Assembly: GCA_034620365.1 (NCBI GenBank)
Contig: JAQGEQ010000023.1
Span: 248,001-312,000 of the forward strand
Length of the DNA stretch: 64,000 nucleotides
Source: Pegea sp. RAD2-039
Lineage: Eukaryota > Chordata > Thaliacea > Salpida > Salpidae
Reading direction: 5' to 3'
Part shown: in pieces, positions 46,021 to 57,008 of the stretch
Layout: every line of letters starts with the position of its first letter
Numbering within the stretch: position 1 is the stretch's first letter
Position numbers and translations under genes: made by a program
The notes under the pieces: model-generated
Told to the model about the DNA's origin: nothing
What the model saw: only the letters and a program-made list of their open reading frames with translations
The model's database searches: none

Positions 46021-46041
46021 TCTTTGGATAACAAAAAATAA

Positions 46042-48890
46042 AATTTATTTATTTATTACAATAAACACGAATGAGGGCACCTGATGAGAGCACCTCTTGC
46101 TAACAAATATTCTCACAAATAATTCTTACTATATATAATTAAGTTGGAAATAAAGAATATAGAAAGTAAAAGATGTAACACATGACATTTCAGTGGTTCT
46201 CAAAGCATATAACAGTTAACAATTACTTAAAATGTTAATAATATAAAAAAGCAAAAAAAAACACAGTTTAGAAATGACAATGTTGGCGATGTTATAACGA
46301 TTCAACTTCTGCTTGAACAACGCGAGTGATTCTCACGTGATAATGTCTGATGGCAGCTGGTTCCATGTATTAATTGTGCGGTATGAGAAAAAATTCGCTC
46401 TAATTAACGTACCAGGTGATATGGATTTATTAAGATGTAATGTGTGTTGTCTGAGTTGATATAACTTGAGGGAAGGACTAATGGAAAAGAAATCATGAAA
46501 CTGAATGTCAATTAGATTGTGTATAGTTTAAAAAATAGGAATTAATTCGTATTTAACTCGTCGAATTTCCAAAGTATCTAAATTTAAGAAGCTAAGACGA
46601 TGTTTATAACTATCATACTTAATATTAAGTTTCATGCATACCAATCTTGTAAATGTGGCCTGGATAGATTCGATTTCTTTTTATATCACCAACTTGATAT
46701 GGCATGCATGCACTGATAAGTAAGAATTGGACTTACGTACAATTTGAAGAGATTGATAAAAAAGCATAGGTCCTTAGAATTAAAGGTCTTTATAATAAGG
46801 AAGACAAGGTTGATTGATTTTGCAAAGATTTTGGAAACATAATTTTACTATTTAAAGTCAGATGATAGAGTATTGCCAAGGTCTAAGACCGAAGATATTC
46901 GTGGAATAATAAATCCATTGATGAATTAGTTTAGAGAAAACAGTGTGTAGTGCAGTTTGAAGTTTTGAAGGATTACAAGATAATAGCTTGATATCATCTG
47001 CATACACAAAACACACTGACATCATCTTCTGCTACTGGTCTTCTGATGAGGTCTTCGATGAAAATTAAAAAGAGAAGGGACCCAGAAGAAGAACACCACT
47101 TGACTTGACTAAGAGTACATAAAAATCTTTTAACATAAGTTTGTTAGATTCTTCCTAATAAGTAATCTTCAATCCACTTTAAGATAAATCTCTTGATTTT
47201 TAGTTTCTGTAATAGTAGATGGTGCTCCTTGAAATAACTGGTCATCTTATTGTGAATGATATGTTCTTCAGTTCTGCAGATAACTGAAGTCAGCGAAACT
47301 GGTTTGTAGTTAAGTTCGGTGTTTCTGAGACCCTTTTTATGAGTTGGAGTAATGATAGCTTTCTTTCAAATTTGTGGAACTGTTCCTCGCCTTAAAGTAG
47401 TGTTAAAGAGTAGCGATAGAGGCAGTGATAAAAAGAAATTAGCTTTACTTAAAAACAAGGCAGGGATCTGATCAGGGGCGTTGGAAACTGATGATTTTAA
47501 AGAAGATATATCAAGAAGTTATGTCAAGATCTATCATCTCAGAGACATTTATGAGAATGTTGTAGTAAGAAAAGTATTGCCATCATCGGTTATAAAAACG
47601 CTATTAAAATGATTGTTTAGCAACTCAGCTTTATTTTCTGGTTCCATCACAAGCTGATCGCTCTTATCAAGTAGGGGAGGTATTTGAGATCTCGCCTTAA
47701 GCTTGCGATTTATGAAACTGCAAGGTGAAGATAAAACTGCACTTTCTCTTCCCAAATAGAAATTAGAAATATATTTCTTGTAAACTATACAAAGATTTGA
47801 TGGAAGGGTCTGTTTTAGTTTGTTTGTATAGGAGGTTTTTTAAATGTTGTAAATTCTTTAAATTTTTGGGCAAATGTGGTTTTTTGTTGATTCTATAAAA
47901 AATTATGAGTTTTTCGATTGACTCTTTAACGATGTTAGTAAACCTCGAGTGAATAGTATTGATGTCTTCGGTAGAGTTGAAAACATAAATCCATTCAACA
48001 CCTGATAGAAACTTGTTTATACCCTTATACCGTTTGCTTGGAGTTTTAACGTTCATGGAAAAATTTTGATGGAGCTTAAATTCAATCATGTTGTGATCGC
48101 ATGTCGGAGCAAAAGGTTCTTTTTGATCAACGTAGATAATGTTCTCAGGTTTTGATGTGATAAGAAGATCCAAAGTATTACCAGTAACTTGGGTCGGAAA
48201 AGTAATCATCTGAGATAGATCATTAGCACTGAGGAAGCTTACAAAGGCATGACTTAAAATGACAAGTTATTCCAATCAGTTTTAATAAAATTAAAATCCC
48301 CCGAAATTTATAACTCAGGACACACAAAACTCTTCAAGACCTTCAATAAGGCCTTAACAGTAACCTCATCATTAATTTTAGAGGGTGGTAGGTAGGTACA
48401 TATAAAACGAGAAAATTTGAACTTTGAGTAATGAAAATCGAAAGCGATAATCTCAAATCCTGGATAATTAATGGCATCGATCTGAATTCTAGAGATCATG
48501 GGTGCAAGCGATGTTTCGTAAATTACACAAACACCGCCGCCTCTATCATACAGTGTGTCACAACGCAAAACACAAAAAATATCACCTTCAACCAGAAAAG
48601 AATCAGGATAAAACGGTTTCAACCAAGTTTCAGTTATAAAAACAAATGTGAAATCTTGAGAAAGCAAAAGAGCTTTCAATTGGAAAATTTTTCTAATAAT
48701 CGACGGCGTGTTGAAGAACATACCTAATGTAATAAGAGTCTTTTTGAATCTCATGAGATTTGATAATGGGCTTCTGTGAATTAATATTCTGGGCTGGAAG
48801 GATATGTATTTTATAATTTATCTTTATATTGAAATAAACTTTTATTGAATGATATTCTCGGAATATGGCCCCGTTGCTTAATGTAATCAA
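46042..48890 (-). mobile_element. CR1-like non-LTR retrotransposon, degraded
   Basis: Reading the minus strand from right to left. An AP-type endonuclease part occupies 48308-48754: LLSQDFTFVFITETWLKP, then RGGGVCVIY. Its end is at 47763-48209, with NTLDLLITSKPENI and APTCDHNMIEF, which match 'DLVLTN...SDHN.I.F'. A linker at 47549-47755 (KAELLNNHFNSVF) follows, then reverse-transcriptase remnants: a 'KPVSLTSVIC' piece near 47300 and a 'GSLLFLIFIEDL' piece near 47050. Last is the CR1/L2-type C-terminus FFSYRTINTWNQLPSDIIT near 46390-46340. Frames change and stops occur, so the copy is dead. The 3' UTR ends in a TTTATT-type A/T tail at about 46042; this 3' end recurs at 11.65, 12.15 and 15.82 kb. 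Antisense open frames here are chance. Confidence 0.88.
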
Positions 48891-50595
48891 TTCAATCTGC
48901 GCTATATTATATTATACTACTTTTTTGAAGAATAAAAACCACTGGATATATATAATTTGGTGAAATTTTTTTCAGCTTTTTGATTCCAGTAGTGATTCAA
49001 TCATTAAATTAAGTTTAACTATATTCAGGTATAATAAACACTTCCTTTTTTAAATTCATTTTTCATCTGTAAGAAAATATTTCTCAATCTATTTTTTGTT
49101 GTAGAAATGTTTACAGATCAGTTTTTTTAATTTGTATTATTTAAATAACAAAATATTTGTTTACTGTCTATGATAATATATAGTATAATCCAAAATATTT
49201 ACCGACTCATACAAATTCACAAAGAATAATACATGTTTACAAGGTAAAAAGTAAAATTCGCTTTATAAAATAACTACTTTTGCATTATCGATGTTAAAAA
49301 TTTCAATAATTCAAGTTTAAAACAAATTTATTTTGCTTTTTTAACTTTTTTCAAATTAAGGCTTGAAGGTAAAATCCTTAATTGATTGTATCGAGTAAAT
49401 TATAAGTGTAATCATTTTTAACTGTATTTATTAAAAAACAAAAGGTTTTTAAGACCTTTTAACATTTTAATTTCTCCGAAATTGACAAGCCATTTGTTCA
49501 TTTAAGTCCTATTTAACTTTTTAAAGCAGTATCAATTGTTTACTCGGCCAAAATTGTATCCTGAAGTTAGATATGTATTCGCGCCATACCTGTAAATAAA
49601 GTTTTAATTCGAAAAAGTTTAAATAGACTTTGATGTTTCATAATTTCAGAGTAATATATTGATAGATACAAAGATTTACTTTGATGGCTTTATTTATTTA
49701 TCTGTTTATATCGTACATTTTCTATTTCAAGCTTTAAAAGGCTAAGTAATTTTTATCAGTCTTTTTATTTGTAACTTTTAAGAAGTATATAAATACTTTA
49801 AGTTAATTTTATAATAGCTGTTAGTTTTTTTATTCCAATAATTTCGTAGCATATAGTTTCATTAACAAACTTTATATTTGAACTAATTTGAACTAATTCT
49901 TTTATACTTTTGTATTGATTTTTTTTACATATTTTTGTTGAGTTCTGATAGTTTATCTTTTATTTTTTGCCATCATATTGTTGTGTTTTTATAACAGTTA
50001 CATTATTTATTATTCTACATTTTGATTTTCTACATTATACTGCTTATAAGAAAAAATATTAAATGTAAATGTTCAATATTTTTATGATTAACTGGTATGT
50101 CTTAGTTTGAATTTATTAAACTTTCTTATTATTTATAAATGTTAATATTATTTTATGTATGAGTTGAGTTGAGTTAAGTAGAATATGAATTTATAAATAT
50201 TTCAAAGCTTCATATGATTGTTTAAATTTATTCACCTTAATATTACTTTTAACTTTGTAACTTAAAGTTATTACCATAAAATTGTTGATATTTTTTGTTA
50301 ATATTTATGTTTCGTTTATTGATTAAATTTATAACACTTTTCTGTGAAATGTCACTTTTAAAGTTAATAAATGAAAAATGAAGTTTGAAAATGATCTTTT
50401 AATTATATATTAATGATATCAGATAAAAAAATTAATAAATTTATTTTAAATTTAAATTTTTGAATTACTTTTTATGATCTGTTAATTGTTAAATTTTGTA
50501 TTATATTAAATTTAGTTAACTATTTTCATACTTTACAATGAAATTAAAAAGATAATATTTTTTGATCAGATATTGTCAAGTGAATCTGTTAAATA
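48891..50595. other. Intergenic, nothing recognised; likely PPIL1 promoter at right
   Basis: AT-rich, no exon or repeat identified. PPIL1 starts at the right edge. Confidence 0.45.
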
Positions 50596-51541
50596 ATGTC
50601 AACGATTCCCTTAGCATCTTGGAAGCCTCCATTTGTTGTTTTGCAGACATCGTAAGTAAATGATGATGATGAAAAATCAACTTTAAAAATCTACTAAAAT
50701 TGTCAAATATTTTGGAATGTAAAAATAAGTTAATAATCATTTTTATATATAAATTTATATAATAATCATGTTCTTCTTCTTATTATTATATATCTAATAA
50801 TATTTTCAATATTTTCTTAAGAATGGGTGTAATTGAACTGGAATTATATTGGGCTCATACCCCTAAAACCTGCAGAAATTTTGCTGAGTTATGTAGAAGA
50901 GGGTATTACAACAACACTAAATTTCATAGAATCATCAAAAACTTTATGATACAAGGAGGAGATCCAACAGCAACTGGTAGAAAATAAATCAAATAAATAT
51001 CAATTACATGAAGTATTTGTTTGATAGGAAGAGGTGGTGCTTCAATTTATGGGGATCAATTTGAAGATGAACTTCATAAAGATTTGAGACATAGTGGAGC
51101 TGGAATCATCTCGATGGCTAATTGTGGTCCTGATACAAATGGTTCTCAGTTTTTCATCACTTTAGCACCAACTCAGCATCTTGATGGTAATTTTTCAAAA
51201 TTTTATCTGCATCATCATCACTTAGACTGAGAAGTTACTTTAGCACCTTAGCAAAAACTCCTCAACCATCAAGATCATGCTAGAAAACTTGAAAAGATCA
51301 GATTTGTTTCGAAACAAAACGATTTTGTTTGAAAACTGTCAACTTTTTTGCTAGATAATAAACATCATCTTTCATTTTAGGTAAGCACGCAATTTTCGGA
51401 CGTGTTGCTAGAGGCATGAAAAATGTTCAGAAATTAGGATCTGTTGAGACGAATAATGATGATCGTCCTCTTGATGACGTCATGATCATTTCTGCCTTTC
51501 CTACTGATGAAAGCGGGGAACAAGTTCTTACAATTTCATAA
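50596..51541 (+). CDS. PPIL1: Peptidyl-prolyl cis-trans isomerase-like 1 (spliceosomal cyclophilin)
   Basis: Four exons in phase: 50596-50651, 50822-50976, 51028-51186 and 51381-51541, giving 176 residues (human PPIL1 has 166). It is a single cyclophilin domain that catalyses proline isomerisation and sits in the activated spliceosome bound to SKIP. The start [19 protein letters not shown] matches PPIL1's 'AAIPPDSWQPPNVYLETSMG', which separates it from other cyclophilins. Active-site residues are kept: [16 protein letters not shown] (Arg, Phe, Met, Gln), [12 protein letters not shown] and [11 protein letters not shown]. The segment [17 protein letters not shown] is the family loop. In place of the Trp found in most cyclophilins (TQWLDG) there is His (TQHLDG), which in other cyclophilins lowers cyclosporin A binding. 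The third intron boundary falls inside the LDG|KH motif. The tail ([11 protein letters not shown]) is slightly extended. Confidence 0.96.
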
Positions 51542-52499
51542 TTTTATGATTCATATTTACTTTAGTGTAGTAATTGAATTATAGTTTTTTTTGTCTTCCA
51601 AATGATTTATAGGAAATAAAATTTGATTGAAATTTTGATTGTTAATTTAGATAGAATTTTGTATTTTCAAATATAAGATCTGAAAAAATTAAGACATTCG
51701 CCAATTTACTGTTGAAAATTTGAAGAAACTTTTAGAAAGTAGACATTTTGAAATATTCAACTCAAACGTTTTTAGATATTTGAGTTTAATTATCACAATT
51801 TAAAGCTGGCTAGATAAATGAGATAATTTAAAAGATTTTATATATTACTTCTGCGTTTTCATAGAATAAAACTTTTAACAAATTTTTTTGTAGTAGATTT
51901 AGTATTAAAAGTTTTTCTTGATTAGGTTCTCACAATAAGTTTTGACTCAGTAAAGTTTTTGATTGATTTAAATGAGCTAAAAAAAGTATCAATATAAGAA
52001 AAACTGAGTATTTTTGGTGTTGGTTAATAAAACTGAAGTGATTAATAGGTTAAACAAATATTTCAGTAAATGTTTTCTTGGAAAACAATAACCAAAAGTT
52101 TTAGTTCTTAAAAAACTTCAAGTATTTGACTCATTATTAAACCGAATATTAATGTAATTTAAATTGTTCCCAAAACACAGCAAACTTAGAAAAATCATGT
52201 AAGATAAATTAAAAGTTGTCTCATAAAATGATTGAAGTTATTATTGGTTTAAGTTAAGAGTTTTTTAAAGCAGTATTACATTAGCTCTAAATAATTTTAA
52301 AACATAGAAAGCCTTTTTATTTTTACTAAAGCAAATAACTGGTTTTGTAATGAAACCTTTTATCAGAAATTATATTATGACAATAAAACTGAAAACTCAC
52401 AGACTACAATAATTGAACCAAATTAAATATTTATTTCAAATAATATAGATTCAAAAATAGATAACTGAAAATATTTCGACAATAAAAAAAGAATTGAAA
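51542..52499. other. Intergenic between convergent PPIL1 and KRI1
   Basis: Both genes end here, so this holds their two 3' UTRs. AATAAA occurs at about 51614 on the plus strand (AGGAAATAAAATT). Nothing else seen. Confidence 0.5.
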
Positions 52500-54233
52500 C
52501 TAAAGTCCATAAGCAGCAAGTCTATTTCGTTCAAGTTGGCCTTCTTTTTTATCATTATTCTTCTTCTTCTTACCTTTTTTATCACTTAGTTTCTGCTTTT
52601 TATTTTTGGGTTCATCTGATGGTTTAGATTTTCTCTTTTTCTTATCTTTTGAGACATTTTTCGAGCTAGAAGCATGTTGTGGCTGATAAGTTTGAAAATG
52701 CTTAGCTTTCCCATATTTAGATTTTTTCTGAAACCGTTTGATCATCTTGTCTTCTTCTACTTCAGTTCTTTGCTGAACAACTTTCTTTATTGAGCACCAA
52801 GCATTCAAGGTTCTGTTATCTGAAGATAGAATTTCTTCAGTAGTTAATCCAAAGTCATTACAAGGAACACTTCGATACTTAAATCTTGTTGGTTCTCCGT
52901 TTATGAAATCCTCACAATCTAAAGCATAATACTCCTCCAAATATTCATCAAAAGTTTTTTCCTTAGGATCAAACAAAGGCTTTTCTTTTTCTAAAGCTGA
53001 ATAAAAAGGAGACTTTTTGCTCTTTTTTCCTTTCTTAGGAGCTTCTTTTTTAGACTTTTGTTTGTTTTGTTCATAATCAGCATCCATGACAAAATCAGGC
53101 TGCTCACAATCAGGTAAGTTATTAGCTGGAACATAAGTGTCCCAATCTTCTTCATCATAATCAAATTCACCATAATCATCATCTGAAAACTCAGGTTTTT
53201 CTTCATCAGCTTCCTGATAAAACTCCTCATTAAACAAATCCTTCATTCTCTGATCATGCTTATCAGCATCAAAATCTTCCCCAATATCTCCCTCATCAAA
53301 ATCAACATCTTCAGCGCCAGCTGCTTTCTTCAACTTTTCCAGTTTTTCTAAAATTTCTTCTCTTTTAAGATTCTTAAGACGTTTAATTTCTTCTTGTCTC
53401 TTCTTTTTTGCCTCTTCTTGAGCTTTTCTCTTTTCAGCACGTTTAACTTTTTTCTTATTTTCAACATTCCTAACTGAGTTTGTGATCTTTCTTGGATAGC
53501 TTTTAATAAAATCTTTATCTGGTTCTTCAAAACGATGATTAAAAGCCTCCTCAAAGACTTGTTGTCTCTCTAAAAACTCATTATCATCATCTTGATCATC
53601 AGATTCATATAACTCATCATTATCCACAACATATTTCTCTTCAAGGATATAATCTCTAAGAAATTTTTCTTTTTCACTCAGCTCATCACTTTTCCAATAA
53701 TCATCTAAATCTTCCAAGACTTCTGTCTTAGTTTTCTTATCACCTTCTTCATTTTCAGTTTTACTTTTTGTAAAAAAATCCTCATCAGCATCACATTCTT
53801 CATCAGCAACTGCTTTAAAGTCAGATTTAATCTTTTCTAACTCTTCTACATGACTTAGAAGATTCTTTTTATTAGTTTCCTCATCTTCATAGTGACCATC
53901 TTTTTCTAAGATCACTTTTCTTTCATAGTCCCCTAAAAGCAAAGGTTTTTCTTTCTTTTTCTTAGAAGATTCACCATTTTCAGTTGGATTTTGAAAAAAA
54001 GTTGCTTCTTTATCATAAATCTTTGAATCTTTTCTTTTAAGAGCAGCTAAGGTATTAAAAAAATCTTTTTGTAACTTGGGAGTAATCACTTCAGCAAGAT
54101 CGTCTTCAGATTCATCTGAGGAAGATTCAGATAAATCATCTCCATATCGATCTTTCAACTTTTGATGTTCTTCTTTTTTCCGATATTGATTATATTTTTT
54201 AGCAAAATCCTTATTTATTGTCAACTTATTCAT
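52500..54233 (-). CDS. KRI1: KRI1 ribosome-biogenesis protein
   Basis: 577 residues in one exon without introns. KRI1 is a nucleolar protein of the small-subunit processome/Krr1 pathway needed for 40S assembly. The N-terminus (FAKKYNQYRKKEEHQKLKDRYGD, then an SESSSDESEDD acidic patch) and LLLGDYERKVILEKDG match the KRI1 family. Next come FLRDYILEEKY, the central FLERQQVFEEAFNHRFEEPD and KSYPRKITNSVRN blocks, and a coiled Lys/Glu segment (RAEKRKAQEEAKKKRQEE). Further on is the KRI1 C-terminal domain, with FDEYLEEYYALDCEDFI and FKYRSVPCNDFGLTTEEIL. The tail is Lys-rich (KKKRKSKPSDEPKNKKQK), as in nucleolar proteins. The length is near the yeast protein (591) and shorter than the vertebrate one. 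The ATG at 54233 is the family start. Intronless like SMNDC1 and the FIS1 pair. Confidence 0.95.
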   Translation of the reverse strand: MNKLTINKDFAKKYNQYRKKEEHQKLKDRYGDDLSESSSDESEDDLAEVITPKLQKDFFNTLAALKRKDSKIYDKEATFFQNPTENGESSKKKKEKPLLLGDYERKVILEKDGHYEDEETNKKNLLSHVEELEKIKSDFKAVADEECDADEDFFTKSKTENEEGDKKTKTEVLEDLDDYWKSDELSEKEKFLRDYILEEKYVVDNDELYESDDQDDDNEFLERQQVFEEAFNHRFEEPDKDFIKSYPRKITNSVRNVENKKKVKRAEKRKAQEEAKKKRQEEIKRLKNLKREEILEKLEKLKKAAGAEDVDFDEGDIGEDFDADKHDQRMKDLFNEEFYQEADEEKPEFSDDDYGEFDYDEEDWDTYVPANNLPDCEQPDFVMDADYEQNKQKSKKEAPKKGKKSKKSPFYSALEKEKPLFDPKEKTFDEYLEEYYALDCEDFINGEPTRFKYRSVPCNDFGLTTEEILSSDNRTLNAWCSIKKVVQQRTEVEEDKMIKRFQKKSKYGKAKHFQTYQPQHASSSKNVSKDKKKRKSKPSDEPKNKKQKLSDKKGKKKKNNDKKEGQLERNRLAAYGL

Positions 54234-54320
54234 TTTGCTATAAAATTATTCAAATAATTTTTTAAAATCATTATTTTCGAATAATCTATTTATAATTTAT
54301 TTCATACTTTTTTATAAAGT

Positions 54321-54358
54321 TAATAAAAATTAATTTTTAATAAAAATTAATTTTTAAT
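54321..54358. repeat. Short 17-bp tandem repeat upstream of KRI1
   Basis: TAATAAAAATTAATTTT occurs twice in a row (54321-54337, 54338-54354) plus a partial third copy. It lies about 90 bases upstream of the KRI1 ATG. Probably simple A/T slippage. Confidence 0.8.
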
Positions 54359-54359
54359 C

Positions 54360-55690
54360 ATTAACAATTGTATCAAAAATTAATAAAATAAAAACATATA
54401 TTTTAAATATACTATTACCACCAAAAATCATAATAAAATAATTTAATTAATTCATAAAAGTATTCAAACATAAAACCTTCTAGGCTAAACAAAATAAAAA
54501 TCTTAATAAATATATCTACTTTTAATTCATAATTATATTATTTTTATAAATAATTTTTTTAATATTAAATGCAAACTAAATAAATTTAATTCAGTTTAAA
54601 CCAAGGAACATAAACTTAAGAAATTGATAATAATGAAATATACAATTGATGAGATTAAAAGCCTATTAATCTAAGACTAAATTGGTTGTGATATATATTA
54701 CTAATAATATTTATTAGAAAATAAAATTCGACATCAGAGTTTTTCTGGTCAATTAGAACATGTAAATAAAAAAGCTAAAAAATAATTCAAAAATGATATC
54801 AGAAATGCAATGGAGACAATTATTTATGTAAAAAAAATCCAACACTCAAGAAAAATAAATTTAAAATGAATACTGATACTAATAAAACAATTTAATATGA
54901 GGATATTGAATAAGCACATTTTTATTGATCTGTTCAACTAAAAATGGACTTATATTAAATTGGCTTGAAGCAATGACTACTAAATCTATTAATTTTTCAA
55001 AAAGCAGACAAATGTAAAACATACTCTTTATCTAGAAATAATTGATAAGTTTTTAGTCAAAACAACTTACTCTTTTTAGCTTTTCAACGATTATTTCTGC
55101 TATCTAAAGTCCTAAAAAGATAGTTATTCCGAGATTTTATGCTATTTTTATTTTTCAAAAGTAGTTGTAATTAGCGCTGTTAAAAGGTCAAAAAAATTTT
55201 TCGACTAATTTTGTTTCTATGCTATGAAGTAAATTTCTTCATCAGGTTTATATTATTAAGCAAGGGATAAACTAACTACACACAACCTTTATGACTTATC
55301 TTTTCTAATGTTTGAATATGGCAATGGAAAGAAAACTCCTAATGATTAGTATAAATACTAATAAAATGTCACAAGATAAAAACAAGGTAATTAGTATTTG
55401 AATCAACAATTTGTAGTAAGACAGCTATATACAAAAAATATTTAAATCAATAATAAGCGCTTTCTTGATGCCAAAAATATGTGTTAAGATCTAAATATCA
55501 TTTTTGAATTAAAAATATGTAATAAAACTCGTAAATACTGATTTTTTATCGTAACTTATTATTATTATTATTATATTTATGTTCTTGATAAAAATATTTT
55601 ATACTTATTTTAGTTGATTTGGTAATTTGAGTTTGATCGCTTTCACTAACCTGGATCACAGCTAAATCACTTGTAAAAATTATGATTAAA
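54360..55690. other. Intergenic, AT-rich, nothing recognised
   Basis: Includes the presumed KRI1 promoter and a short ATT microsatellite near 55557-55573. No coding exon. Confidence 0.45.
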
Positions 55691-55709
55691 AAAAATAAAT
55701 ATGTTTATA

Positions 55710-56650
55710 TGATTTATACCAGGTCTGACGGAAGTCTTTTCAATGCATCACGTCTAAAGATGAAGAGCAAAGTAAAACAGATTACTATCAATAGTATACT
55801 TTTTGTCGATGACGCAGCAATTATTGCACATTCAGCAAAAAGGCTAAAGATGCTGATAGACCGATTTTTATCAGTCTGAACAGAATTATTAATGAAAATC
55901 AGTTTACAAAAGACAAAAGTTTTTAGGCAACGTACTCAATGGCTTGTTGAGACTATATAATTTTATCTAACTCAATTCCAAAATAATACCATCAGTATAA
56001 ATAGAAGCCGAGATAAACAGCCGAATTGGTAAGGCATCTGCCAAGTTTGCACGGCTTATCACCAGTGTCTGGGATAACCCAAATCTATCCATCAAAATCA
56101 AGGCCATTTCTAGAGACTTTCTCTGGAGTACGCTTTTATACGCCAGTAAAACTTGGACTTTATCGAAGGTCAACGAAAATAAACTGAACACTTTTCATTT
56201 TTATTGTCTCCGCCGTATATTACGTTTAAAGTGGCAGCAAAAGACCTCACACAAGGTAGTGTTGTAGCGCATTGGTCTGACAACAATGTATAGCATGTTA
56301 GGCAAGCAAAGACTATGCTCGTTCGGACTCGTCCGTGGGATGGAAGACAAGCAGATTCCAAAGGATCAGTTGTATGGGGAGCTATCAAAATGTAAACATA
56401 GTATCGGCCGTCTTTGTCTTCGTTTTAAGAATACATGCAAGCGCGATATGAAATGTCTCAACATCAATACCAGCAAGTGAGAGGATATTACAGCAGATCG
56501 CTCCGAATAGTACTTACCGCAAACAACTGAAGAAGAGAAGAGAAAAACTAGCTTCAAAGAAAAGAAAAAAAACCCTAAAAACGTTTTCTTTGCATTTCAT
56601 TGTGTCTTACTTTATTAGTTCCTTTGCATCTCACTGTGTTTTGCTTTGTT
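55710..56650 (+). mobile_element. 5'-truncated LINE reverse-transcriptase fragment (RTE/Jockey-like)
   Basis: RSDGSLFNASRLKMKSKV and ILFVDDAAIIAHSAKRLKMLI match the reverse-transcriptase core of a non-LTR element; the catalytic box is VDDA in place of YADD/FADD. After frame changes the plus strand continues with INSRIGKASAKFARL, VWDNPNLSIKIKA, LWSTLLYASKTWTL, LNTFHFYCLRRILRLKWQ and IPKDQLYGEL, then GRLCLRFKNTCKRDMK. That order is the usual C-terminal domain of this LINE group, often annotated as 'craniofacial development protein 2-like' in genomes. Several stops and frameshifts show it is dead. It is a different family from the CR1-like element at 46 kb, and it starts abruptly within the RT, as expected for 5' truncation. 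Confidence 0.85.
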
Positions 56651-57008
56651 TTTAATACCATCACTCAAAGTACATCCTTATATTATCTTGTCTTTTATTT
56701 GCCAAAGCACGTTCTATTTTTATTATGAATATATCTATATATAAAAACATTTACAAGCTTGAGTCGTCCAACTTTAACTAAATTACTTTTATTAATACTA
56801 ACGTTTTCGGGTATTTCCCTTTTTCAGTGATAACATTAGTCTTAAAGAAGGATGTTTACCTCATTGAGTAGTTTTAAATTAAATAGGTTCGGCATATTTT
56901 CCATTAATCATTTTTCTAAATTTATTAATTTAATAAAACCATTTTATTGGTTTAGATAACAATTTTATAAATAATTAAGTTGTCAGGCTTTATTAATTTC
57001 TTATAATC

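Noticed and set aside
48431-48727. 98-codon plus-strand open frame
   Set aside because: Exact antisense of the LINE endonuclease region.
55682-56480. Host gene resembling 'craniofacial development protein 2'
   Set aside because: This name is commonly given to LINE reverse transcriptase C-termini; the frames are broken and VDDA is an RT motif.
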